From Coniferiporia sulphurascens (taxonomy: Eukaryota > Basidiomycota > Agaricomycetes > Hymenochaetales > Hymenochaetaceae), in contig NBBA01000006.1 in assembly GCA_002794785.1 (NCBI GenBank), forward strand, positions 992,001 to 1,056,000: a stretch of 64,000 nt of DNA, given 5' to 3'. The position numbers were made by a program, and so were the translations under genes. Below the pieces are notes generated by a model, which saw nothing but the letters and a program-made list of their open reading frames with translations, was not told where the DNA came from and made no database searches. Shown here piece by piece: positions 55,031 through 64,000 of the stretch (position 1 is its first letter; every line of letters starts with the position of its first letter).

Positions 55031-56592
55031 CTGCAGTATTACATAATTATAAGCTGCCCCCCAAAGGGGGGGCCCTAACTACATAACAATGGAGGCGCCT
55101 GTCATTGCGCATTGCACAAAACTGGGCGGGGCTCTGCTCCCCGAAGGGTGCCAAAGTGTGAAGAGCCCCTATTTAGTGAGAAATAAGAGAGAAGGAGGAA
55201 TACATATCGCTATGAACAAACCAGGCAGACAAGGGCAGGTTAAAGTAAGAAGCTTAGAATTGAGAATGGGGAGGTGAGAGTGCCAGCCAAGACGTATCTG
55301 TAGGAATTCAAAAGACGGGCCACCCCTTCTTGTCCTCTTACCACCGCCATCTCGGTTTCACTCTGGGGTGCTCTTGGCAGTATGTCACAGCAACCTGACC
55401 TTGCACTGGGGCTTACACCTTGGTCATTGTATGAGAGAAGGCATCCGACTAACCTTGGTGCGCTGGGGTCATTCATCAGTCGCCATAATGTGGTGGGAAA
55501 CGGGCATGGAGCTCACCAGCTGGCTTGGCAACCTGTCGAAAACATTGCCTCTGGATTGATGACTTGGTGAGGATGATTCTTTCTGGTGTCTGTGCTGTTC
55601 TCTCGGGGTGGCGTGCTCATTGGGCCTGCATTGTATGTGGGCTCGGCAGGGGGGGGACACGACATTAATGTCCTCACAGGGGGGGGGAAACCCCCTGCCT
55701 CGCAGCAGGCGACTTCGGTCAGGAAACCTCAGTTCAAGGCAACCCGGATTGCACCTTTGGGTGCTGAGCACTGCCCTCCTGGGTACCTCGGAGCTCACGT
55801 TGTCCCTAGCATGACAAATCAAAAACTGCTCCCCCAAATTCCCAAAAGGGTCTCTGATGACAGCACCTAGTGCTAAAAGGAGATAGGGGGCTCATAACAC
55901 ATGGCATGGCAGTAAGAACCACCCGATGCCGAAAGGCAACAGGGTACCATGGGCCTCTTGGGTGGGTTGGACCCACTTGGGGTGGTTAGTATCCCTTACT
56001 CCCTGGGATGGCTTTGCCACCAGGGTCGGGTATGCGAGACAGAGATCCTGGTATGATCATGAATCCAGAAGCGGGGGCTGGGGGTTGACTGGGCGCTTGT
56101 CCCATGACCTCGGTTCCAGAGTATTCTGGCTGTAATGGCTGTTTCTGAAGTGCATGCCAGGGCACAGGAAAGGGCCTGCATGGAGTGTGTGTCAGCATCC
56201 CAGCGCACTGAAGTGTAGTGTCTTGGGCCATAGCACTGTGGGAGAGTTCCCCCCAGTGGCTCCAGAGGACTAAATCCTCCATTGGTTTGTGTGGGGGTAA
56301 TTCCCACTATGGGCTTAAGTTGATTCCCAGAAGCGCAGCGGTACTCTACAGGACCTCTATGGTCAGGGAGGGAATGTGTAGGGTAGGGGGGTCATTCCAT
56401 ATGGGTGTAGTAGTGCCTATGGTGCCGTGACCTGCACTTGGGGTGGCCTCCTGGCATGGCACACCTTACCCTAGTGCTCCAATATAGTGCCCATATGTCG
56501 TAGAGGACAGTGGGAGCAGTTTTGGTTGCTGCATATCCCAAGGAAGGTACACGCATTGCTTGAGTCCCACAAGGGTGCTCTTAATTCTGGCC

Positions 56593-58112
56593 AAAAAACC
56601 CTAGTCAACCGACTACAGGCTGTGCAGAACACTGCTTGCTGTTGGATTTTAGGCATCTATAAGGGCATGTCTCCACATTCCACTAATTTCTTATGTTCCA
56701 CCCCCCCTTTCTTCGCTTATTTCGAATATTTAAAGACCACTCACACCTTGCGCCTATGGCACACCCCCCACCATGTAGGGCAGAAAAAGTTTAATCCTAA
56801 TGCTAACACCCCTTTTTCCCTTTCATTTTAGGTCTGCATCCCCCAAGTCCAATGGATCCCAGCGTACACACACCCCCCCTGGATGGACCCCCTCGCCTTT
56901 GGTCAAGGCCAAATCGTCTTCACAGTTTCCAGACAGCCAGTCTCTGTGGACTTGTGTGAAACCTATGTAGCTCAAGCCAGGATTTGCTGCACCAATTCCT
57001 CCCTGCAGGTATTCACTGATGGTTCACACATCAGAAATGCCTCCGGATCAGCCATCTGTGGCATGAAGGGACCAAATTACATCAGATCCCTCGAGCTCAC
57101 CTCCCCCACTTGCGCTACAGCCACAGATGCCGAAGTATTCTCTCTGGCAACTGCCCCAGGCTGGGCCACAAGACACCTCCACCATCTGCTGCCAGATGTC
57201 CAGGAGATCTTTTTCCTCTCAGACTCTCTGATGGCACTCGGCCTCTTTCGCACCTGGCCCTCTGCATTGGGGGCCCAGCTCCTCCCCCTTTGGAAGGCGG
57301 GGGTCAAGACCCTTCTCGACTCGTTCCCAAATTTGACTGTGCATTTCTGATGGTGCCCGGGCCACGAGGACATCCCCAGGAATGAATGGGCAGACTCCAA
57401 GGCGAAGCTAGCAACTGAGCTTCCCCTATCTTCCCTCACCCCCTCTATCTCCGCTCTGAAGGAAGTGGCGACTCACACACTCAGTGAGCGTTGGTCCCTT
57501 CAGCTGGCCCGCCCCCTGGCCTCCACCACTGACAAGTACCTGGCAGTTACTGGGCCCCCCACTCAACAACTGAGAAAGCTAATCACCATCTCAGTCGACC
57601 ACCCCCACTCAGAGCTCACTGCAGTGGTGCAGGTCCTCTGTTGTGCCAGTCCCTATGGGGGCTACTGGCTGAGCTTTGACTCAGCCTACCAGCGCAGACA
57701 TGGCCTGATCTCCCACTGCAGGTGGCACAACCACCCACCCTGGCCGGCGCAGTCAACCTCCCATGTCCTTGGTGGATGCGAAACATTCCAACTGTGGATA
57801 CGACGAGTCTGGCCCAGAAGCGACCCCCTCCCAGTCCACCATACCGAATGGGTGGACAAAAACCACCTCCTGGTCCTAAGGTGCTGGCTACACCTTACCA
57901 GCCACCTCAATTGAATGTCCAACTGCACAGCTGGGGCAATCCACCTAGCCTTTGCAGCCATGGACTTGGATGGACTCCCGACCAATAACAACCTTAACTT
58001 GGACACCCTCCAGGGCTACATGCGTAGGTTGCTCGGATCCAGGACTCAGGACACGGACCCAGCTCTCTTGGAGCTTTCAGGTATGCTCCCACCATTTCCC
58101 TCTGACTCTTGA
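56593..58112 (+). pseudogene. LINE-B ORF2: post-RT region, RNase H, C-terminus (in C5)
   Basis: It starts at the M junction with KKTLVNRL-type sequence. RNase H motifs are FTDGSHI, ATDAEVF, LSDSLMAL and HEDIPRNEWAD. Stops: TAG at 56829 (CAG elsewhere), TGA at 57348 and 57912 (CGA-like). The Cys/His domain (SHCRWHNHPPWPAQ, GGCETFQLW) and LDTLQGYMRR precede TGA at 58110. This is the best reference for the LINE-B 3' half. Confidence 0.86.
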
Positions 58113-58454
58113 CTGCCATTCGGATTCCCCATCAGTTTCTTCTATGGCACTTGCAGCCACTCCTTTCCTCTTCTAAGGGACTCTCCTTTCCTGATCTCGC
58201 TTTTGGCCTGGTTTGGCTTTCTGTAGTCTCAATATGTATGCCTCCCTCTCCCTCCCTCTATTTATCCCTAATAGGGTGTGTAAGTTCACTAGGCCTCCTT
58301 TGGGAGGCACATGCCCCACCCAGTTTCACTCGATGAGCGATGACAGGCACCTCAGTAGTTAGGTAGTTTACAGGTGGCCCCTTCGGGGCTGCAGGTGTAT
58401 TATGTAGCTCAGTAGGAATAATAAAAATAAAAATAAAAATAAAAATAAAAATAA
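58113..58454 (+). other. LINE-B 3' UTR, terminal hairpin and tail
   Basis: It differs from the LINE-A UTR over most of its length, but the end is laid out alike: a GC hairpin GGCCCCTTCGGGGC (58375-58388), then TATTATGTAG, TAGGAATAAT and an AAAAT tail. The hairpin position is the same as in LINE-A with a different stem sequence. Confidence 0.8.
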
Positions 58455-60516
58455 TTTGAAAGATGGGTGCTAATCAGAGGGAAAGGGAGGGAGCATACCT
58501 GAGAGCTCCAAAAGGGCTGTGTCTGAGTCCTGGGTTCGGGGTCCGAGCATACGACACATGTAATCCTGTAGGAGGTCCAAGTCCATATCCTTGTCAGTTG
58601 GGTGGCCATCTAGGTCCATTGCAGCAAAGGCCAGCCGGATAGCACCTGCGGCACAGTTGGAGAGGCGGTTAAGATGCCCTGTCAGCTTTAGCCAGCGGCG
58701 CAGAACTGGGGGGCGGTTTTCATCAACCCACTCTAGTGGTGGACTGGGAGAGGGTCCCAAGGTGGCCATATGCATTGTATCCATGAGTGGAAGGTGCTAC
58801 AGCCACCTAAGATATGGGCAGTCGACTGCACAGGCCAGGGGGGTGGTTGTGCCACCTGCAGTGTGAGATCAGGCCATGTCTGCACTGGTAGGCTGAGTCA
58901 AAGCTCAGCCAGTAGCCCCCATAGGGACCAGTGCGACAGAGGACTTGAGCAACTGCAGATAGCTCGCTTCAGGGGTGGTCAACCAAGTGCATGAGCAGCT
59001 TCCTAGGGTGGCAGGAGGGAAGGCTGTGTACCGCCAAGTATTTGTTGGCGGTTGAGGCTAGGGGGCGGGCAAGTGAGAAAGTTCACTGGTCCATGAGGGT
59101 GTGGACACCAACTTCTTTTAGTGCAGAGGTGGAGGGCCATAAGTTGGATGGGGGGAGCTCCATCACCAGCTTCACTTCTGTGTCAGCCCATTCATTTCCA
59201 GGGATGTCCAAGTGACTGGGGCACCACATGAAATGGATGGTGAGCTGGGGGTATGAATCCAGCAGGGTCTCCACACCCACCTTCCAGATGTGAAGGAGGT
59301 GGGTGCCAGGAGTGGTGGCCCAGGTGTGGAAGAGGTGGATGGCGGTCAGTGAGTTGGACAAGAAAAAGATGTCCAATGTGACATGCAGTTGGGCTGGGAG
59401 GTGGCGCACTCCCCAGCCAGGGGCCGTGGCGAGGGAGAAATCCTCAGCCTCCGTGGTGGTGGCGCAGGTGGGGGACTCAAGTCGGCATGACCTGAGTCGG
59501 GTGGGGCCTAGCATGGCACAGATGGCCGACCCTGACTTATTGTTGATGCAGGAGCCATCAGTGAATACTTGGACATGGGGGGTGGAGCCTAGCTTGTGTG
59601 CTGCTCACACAAATTGTTTGCGAGTGTCTGTGCTGACCAGGGTGACAGGGGTGGCGAAGCGGATGCGGCCCTTAGTGAAGGCCAGAGGATCCATCCATGG
59701 GGGATGCATGTATGCAGGGACCTGTTGAACCCAGGGGGCTCGGACCTGCAGAGAAAGGGAAAAAGGTCTGTTAGCTATGTTTTTAAATAATTTGCAGCCA
59801 ATAGAGTGAGGGGTGCGCCAGAGGTGCAGGGAATGGGTAGTCTTTACATATTCGAAATAGAAAGAAAGGGGGGGAACAGAGCAAAGAAAATTTGTGGAGT
59901 GGGGGGAAGTGCCTTTGAAGATGCCCAGAATCCAGCAACAGGCCATGTTTTGCATGGCCTGTAGGCAGTTTACCAATGTTTTCTGGCAGCGGCCATGGTA
60001 CCATACTGGTGCTCCCCATGAAAGGATGGAGCAGACGCAGGAGGTGTACAGGTGGCGAAGGAGGAGGGCAGAGATGCCGCGTTGGGTGTTGCCCAGTATG
60101 CGGAGGGCGGTGAGGGTGGAGAGCCCCTTGGAGCACATGCACTTGATGTGGGGCTTGAAGGAGAGGCCCGGATCCCACCATATCCCCAGCCATTGCAGTG
60201 GGATAGAGGGGCGGATCAGGGTGCTATTGTCGATCTGGACCCCAGCGGTGGCCCAGCCATCGTAACCAGTGTGTTGCTGGGGGGGGTGGAAATGGAGGCA
60301 CTCTGTCTTGGCAGCTTCGATGTTGAGACCGATGGTGCCGAAGAGCATGTCGAGTTGGTGGTATGTGCTGGTGAGGGAGCAGCAGTTGGATGCTACAGAG
60401 GGGCCAACACAAATTAGTAGGTGGTCATCGACGTATGCGAGGGCAGTGGTGCTGGCTTGGTGAAAGTGCCAGAGGACCACACCTGCGAATATTGTCGACA
60501 AGATGGGGGAGACGGG
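58455..60516 (-). pseudogene. LINE-A ORF2: RT to C-terminus (copy 6)
   Basis: On the minus strand: RT motif B (PVSPILSTIFAGVV), an intact YVDD, the post-RT region, RNase H (FTDGS, EAEDFSL for the usual DAEEF, LSNSLTAI) and the Cys/His domain to the acidic terminus at 58470. Stops and frameshifts break it near 59600, 59090 and 58740. The long open frame reaching 60915 only continues into module M by chance and should not be taken as one protein. Confidence 0.85.
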
Positions 60517-63008
60517 CCATCCTTCTTGTCCTCTTACCACCACCATCTCACCTTCGCTCTGGGGTCGTCTCTGGTCAGTCACAGCAACCCATGCCCTGCT
60601 CTGGTATACTACTGGGGTGACATGAGAGAAGGCTATCCGACTGCCCACCTTGATAAGGAGGGCAGCTGGCCGGTCACTGAGGCGCTGTAATGGCGTCGTT
60701 GGATGGCGGGAGATGGGCGCTTGTGTCTGCCGGCTGGCACAGGGACCTGTCGTTAATGTCCTCTTGGGGGGGGAGACTTGGTGAGGATGATCCTCTCTCA
60801 CATCTGTGCTGACCTTCTTGAGGATGGCATGCCTGCTGGTCCACCTCTGGGCAGTGCAAGGGGCATATGCCTGCCAGTTAGGGGGGGGACACGATGTTAA
60901 CGTCCCCACACCCACACAGGGGGGGTAACCCTCTGCCCTTCAGCAGTTGGCTTCGGTCAGGAGACCTCAGGTTCAGGGAGACTCGGATCTGACCTTCGGG
61001 TCAGGACTTAAAATCCTGGGGCTGCATTGTCCCTGGCATGACAAACCATAAAAACTGCTGCCCCAAACCCCAAAAGGGTCTCTGATGACGTCACTAGTTG
61101 ATATAAGGAGATAGGGGCTTCTTAACACATGGCATTGTGGTAAGAACCAGCCGACACGAGAGCGACAGGCCACCATGGGCCTCTTGGGGGAGTAACGCTG
61201 GGGCCCACCCTGCAGTTGTGGGAGGTTCTTGGTAGCTGGCCCCACACCATCAAAGTGGTTGGGTGCTGGTACCCCTTGAGAGGTGGTTAGTCTGAGTGGA
61301 CTCCCTGGCGGCTGTAACAAGTGCTGGGGTCCAAGCGATGGTGACATGTCAACTCCAGTACATTGCGGATCCAGAAGCGGGCCCTGTGCCTGAGTATTCC
61401 CCCTCGGGGCTCTGAAGCATGTGCCAGGGAACAGGAAACTCCGGGGGGGCCTAGGAAACCCCTCCATTATGGAGCAAGCTGTAGTGGTGGGGGATAGTTC
61501 CCTCCACTGGCTCCAGAGCACTAAATCTGGCATGGGTGCATGTAGGAGTAAGTCCTACTGCATGCTTAAGTTGATTCCCAGAAACTAGCGGCACTCTACA
61601 GTGGAAGGCAGGGTAAGGGGGGGAATGTGTAGGGTAGGAGGGGCACCCAATGGGTGGGGTAGTGCCTATGGCGCCGCAACCCCCACTCGGAATGTCTCCC
61701 TGGCACAGCACACCCTTCCCAATCCAGCACACTGTAGAGGACAGCGTGTCGGGTATAAGTCCTACTGGTCAGGCATCTATGTCATGAGGAAGGTGCACAC
61801 ATAGTGGGGTCCCACAAGGGCGCCCTTTAATTCTGGCCACTCCCAGTGCTCACCTCCTACACATCTGGAAAGCGGGTGTGGAGACTCTGCTGGACTCATA
61901 CCCCCAGCTCACCATTCATTTCGTATGGTGCCCCAGACATTCAGACATCCCTGGGAATGAATGGGCTGGCACGGAAGCGAAGCTGGCTACGGAGCTCCCA
62001 CCATCCGACCTTAAACCTTCCATATCCGCACTAAAAGAGATTGCAGTATGCACACTCATGGAGTGCTGGACGATCTCGCTAGCCCACCCCCTTGCCTCAA
62101 CCGCCGACAAATACTTGGCAGTACACGGCCTCCCATCATGCAGACCTCGAAAGCTACTCATGCATTTGGTCGACCACCCACACAGCGAGCTTGCTGCAGT
62201 GGCGCAAGTCCTCTGCTGTGCTGGTCCCTATGGGGGTTACTGGCTGAGTTTTGACTCAACCTACCACTGCAGGCATGGCTTGATCTCACACTGCAGGTGG
62301 CACAACCACCCCCCCTGGCCTGCACAGTTGACCACCCACATCCTTGGCAGCTGTAGTACCTTCCACCCATGGATACGACGCGTGTGGCCACCTTGGGACC
62401 CTCTCCCAGTCCACCACTCAGAGTGGGCTGATGAAAACCACCTCCCAGTTTTGTGCCACTGGCTAAAGCTGACAGGGCACCTTAACTGCCTTTCTGACCG
62501 CACTGCAGGAACCATCCGGCTAGCCTTTGCTACGATGGACCTCAATGGCCACCCAACAGACGAGGATATGGACCTGGACCTCCTACAGGATTACATGCAT
62601 CATATGCTCGGACCCCAAACTCGGAACTCGGACCCAGCCCTTTTAGAGCTATCAGGTACACTCCCTCCCTTCCCACTCGAATAAGTGCCTGCCTTTTGGA
62701 CTCCCACAAGATACATCCCAGCCGGCACTCTCGCCCACCCTTTCCAATTCTAAGCTTCTTACCCTAACCTGCCCACACATGGTTTGTTTGTAGTGATATG
62801 TATTCCTCTGTCATCTGTTTCTTACTAAATAGGGGCTCTCCACACTTTGGCACCCCCCTGGGGAGCAGAGCCCCTGCCCAGTTTTGTGCAATGCGCAATT
62901 ACAGGCGCCTCTGTTGTTATGTAGTTAGGGCCCCCCCTCCAGGGGGGCAGCTTGTAATTATGTAATACTGCAGGAATAATAATAATAATAATCATAATAA
63001 TAATAAAA
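60517..63008 (+). mobile_element. Composite C6: module M fused to LINE-A
   Basis: M spans 60517-61838 (CATCCTTCTTGTCC to TTAATTCTGGCC). LINE-A follows at ACTCCCAGTGC in RNase H and runs 1.17 kb to an AAT-rich tail ending near 63008. The duplication of LINE-A copy 6 is ATGGGGGAGACGGG (60503) and ATGGGGGAGATGGG (63009), with one C/T difference. It is inserted in the opposite orientation to its target LINE. Confidence 0.9.
61839..62684 (+). pseudogene. LINE-A ORF2: late RNase H and C-terminal domain (in C6)
   Basis: The frame is open from the M junction to TAA 62682. It includes HSDIPGNEWAG, where the conserved Asp of NEWAD is Gly, the Cys/His block (HCRWHNHPPWPAQ, HILGSCSTFHPW) and the acidic terminus. 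It closely resembles 12320-13170 of the full-length copy, so both derive from one LINE-A subfamily. It has no initiation codon of its own. Confidence 0.84.
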
Positions 63009-63158
63009 ATGGGGGAGATGGGTGATCCTTGAGGGGTGCCTAGGTCAGGTTTAGGGGCAGTAGGGAGGGTGGTGCTGTCGAAGGTGACAGCAACCTGCCA
63101 GTCCGTCATGAAGGAGAGGCACCAGGCGGCCATGTCCAGTGTGCAACTGAGCTCCAAC

Positions 63159-63570
63159 GGCATATTTGCGGTCCCCATCAAAGGTGTTGGGATGGGCAAG
63201 ATTGATTTCTTTGGGTGCGGGTGGGTTGGATGACATGTCATCGTTAGAGTGGTCGTCTGGTATGGGTGTCTGGGTACAGGGAAAGTGGGTTTGATAGTCG
63301 GGAATGTTGGCTGCGAATGTGATATGGGCATCATCTGCATTGTTGGCTTTGGCCCACTGGTAATCACTGTGCTCATTCTGAAGCCAGGTGTAGTAGTTGT
63401 ATTCAGAGTTAGAGTTTGGCTGTTTCTTTTTGAAACACTTGAGTTCGTGATCCCAAGTGGCTCCGACGATTTGGAGGACAGGGAAGGGGGCCTTGCTAGA
63501 CAGGTTGGGCAGAGGGTTAGTGCTTGGACATTGGATACATCAGCAAAAAAAAAGGGAAAGCTTGTGCTAG
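63159..63570 (-). pseudogene. gag: Gag N-terminal part of a third gypsy element (truncated)
   Basis: The minus strand encodes WDHELKCFKKKQPN, NYYTWLQNEHSDYQW, and APKEINLAHPNTFDGDRKYA, after which the sequence switches to LINE-A RT. The region upstream of the conserved ATG (MSSNPPAPKE) is clearly coding-like in this family too. It is diverged from Gyp1 elements 1 and 2 and represents a sister family. Confidence 0.8.
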
Positions 63571-64000
63571 TGTTAAGCTTGGCTGGATGTGGATGATCGA
63601 CAACAGGGCTTCCTGATGTCGGTTAACTGAGTGGTCAGCATCAGTGCTTCCTGATGCCATTTACGAGGTTGATCAATGAAGGGGCTTCCTGATCGACAAT
63701 GATATGCAATGTCTTCCTTGATAGTGTTGGGTTACAACGAAGAGGTGATGGACTTGGTTAAAGCACGCAGTAGCTGGCGAGGTGTATATGATAGGCTTGT
63801 ATGAACAAAGAGCACAAGCTTAGGGCTTGTGCCTATCGACTTTACAGGCTTTTATACTACTCTGTGTGTTTACTACTGTAGCAGGTTGTCTGGGATGGTT
63901 TACATGACTATGGAAGGTCATGGAATGACTAAGAGCTATCAGCAAGCAGACGGTGTCCATGATGATGCAATAAGGCATCATCATGGTGTAATAGAGTGGG
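63571..64000 (-). repeat. 5' LTR of the third gypsy element, running off the right edge
   Basis: On the minus strand it ends AGCTTAACA at 63571, next to CTAGCACAAGCTTTCCC (the self-priming PBS). It keeps the AGCACAAGCTTAGGGCTTGT inverted repeat near 63811-63830 but is diverged elsewhere from the 559-bp Gyp1 LTR. The outer end lies beyond the window. Confidence 0.8.

Larger units (their letters stand above)
55321..58454 (+). mobile_element. Composite C5: module M variant 2 fused to LINE-B
   Basis: M spans 55321-56592 (CACCCCTTCTTGTCC to TTAATTCTGGCC). LINE-B follows from AAAAAACCCTAG and continues for 1.86 kb to its own 3' UTR, hairpin and AAAAT tail at 58454. The flanking 13-bp duplication is TTCAAAAGACGGG (55307) and TTTGAAAGATGGG (58455), with three transition differences. 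This is the only composite whose LINE part is LINE-B, and its M belongs to the variant also seen at 13494. Confidence 0.85.
54975..63158 (-). mobile_element. LINE-A copy 6 (antisense), carrying composites C5 and C6
   Basis: Minus-strand pieces: 63009-63158 (RT motif B region), 58455-60516 (RT to C-terminus) and 54975-55320 (3' UTR, hairpin, tail). C6 and C5 occupy the gaps, each flanked by duplications of this LINE. The 5' end is a truncation in RT (TTGGAGCTC) that abuts gypsy gag sequence at 63158. Confidence 0.87.

Noticed and set aside
59605..60915. A 436-codon minus-strand open frame
   Set aside because: It is LINE-A ORF2 for most of its length and continues by chance across the C6 boundary into module M; the part beyond 60516 is not LINE protein.
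1..64000. CRISPR arrays, prokaryotic operons, tRNA or rRNA genes
   Set aside because: No regular spacer-repeat array, no cloverleaf or rRNA-like sequence, and all long coding segments belong to eukaryotic retroelements.

Overview
This window looks like a transposon graveyard from a eukaryote, most likely a filamentous fungus of the Dikarya. I see no host gene, rRNA, tRNA or CRISPR array. Almost every base belongs to one of a few retroelement families, heavily nested in each other. The fungal assignment rests on element type: a Tad1/I-like LINE with a C-terminal RNase H, chromodomain Ty3/gypsy elements with Tf1-like self-priming signals, and stop codons that nearly all look like CGA-to-TGA (CpG) transitions. 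The species is not determinable from the sequence.

Names used here. LINE-A is the dominant LINE: one full-length copy at 7051-13493, with ORF1 (gag-like) and ORF2 (endonuclease, reverse transcriptase, RNase H). LINE-B is a diverged relative with its own 3' UTR. Module M is a non-coding sequence of about 1.3 kb that always ends at TTAATTCTGG(CC), where it joins a 5'-truncated LINE. The M+LINE units are called composites C1-C6. Gyp1 is a chromodomain Ty3/gypsy family with 559-bp LTRs: two complete but mutated elements, several solo LTRs, and a related element at the right edge.

Layout. 1-7050: LINE-A and LINE-B fragments with composite C1 and an antisense LINE inserted. 7051-13493: full-length LINE-A. 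13494-14375: module M fragment. 14376-25488: an internally deleted LINE-A whose ORF1 is fused in frame to RNase H, split by Gyp1 element 1 (15084-23268, + strand), which itself carries a solo LTR. 25489-33082: inverted M, LINE-B, C2, C3 and a Tc1/mariner-like MITE inside C3. 33083-46603: at least three generations of LINEs inserted into LINEs, four solo LTRs of the TGTTA-ended type, one unusual 378-bp LTR-like element, and C4. 46604-54236: Gyp1 element 2 (- strand). 54912-63158: an antisense LINE-A carrying C5 and C6. 63159-64000: start of another gypsy element on the - strand.

How the parts relate. LINE proteins would act on LINE RNA through the conserved 3' hairpin. The composites are best explained by the LINE reverse transcriptase starting on LINE RNA and switching to the 3' end of M RNA, as described for the MINE/WEIRD chimeras of Magnaporthe. 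Four of the six composites have recognisable target-site duplications, so they inserted as units. The gypsy elements carry gag, a likely -1 frameshift site, pol with a chromodomain, and two extra ORFs downstream of pol that are conserved in both copies. All autonomous coding regions visible here are broken; the ORF1-RNase H fusion is nearly open.
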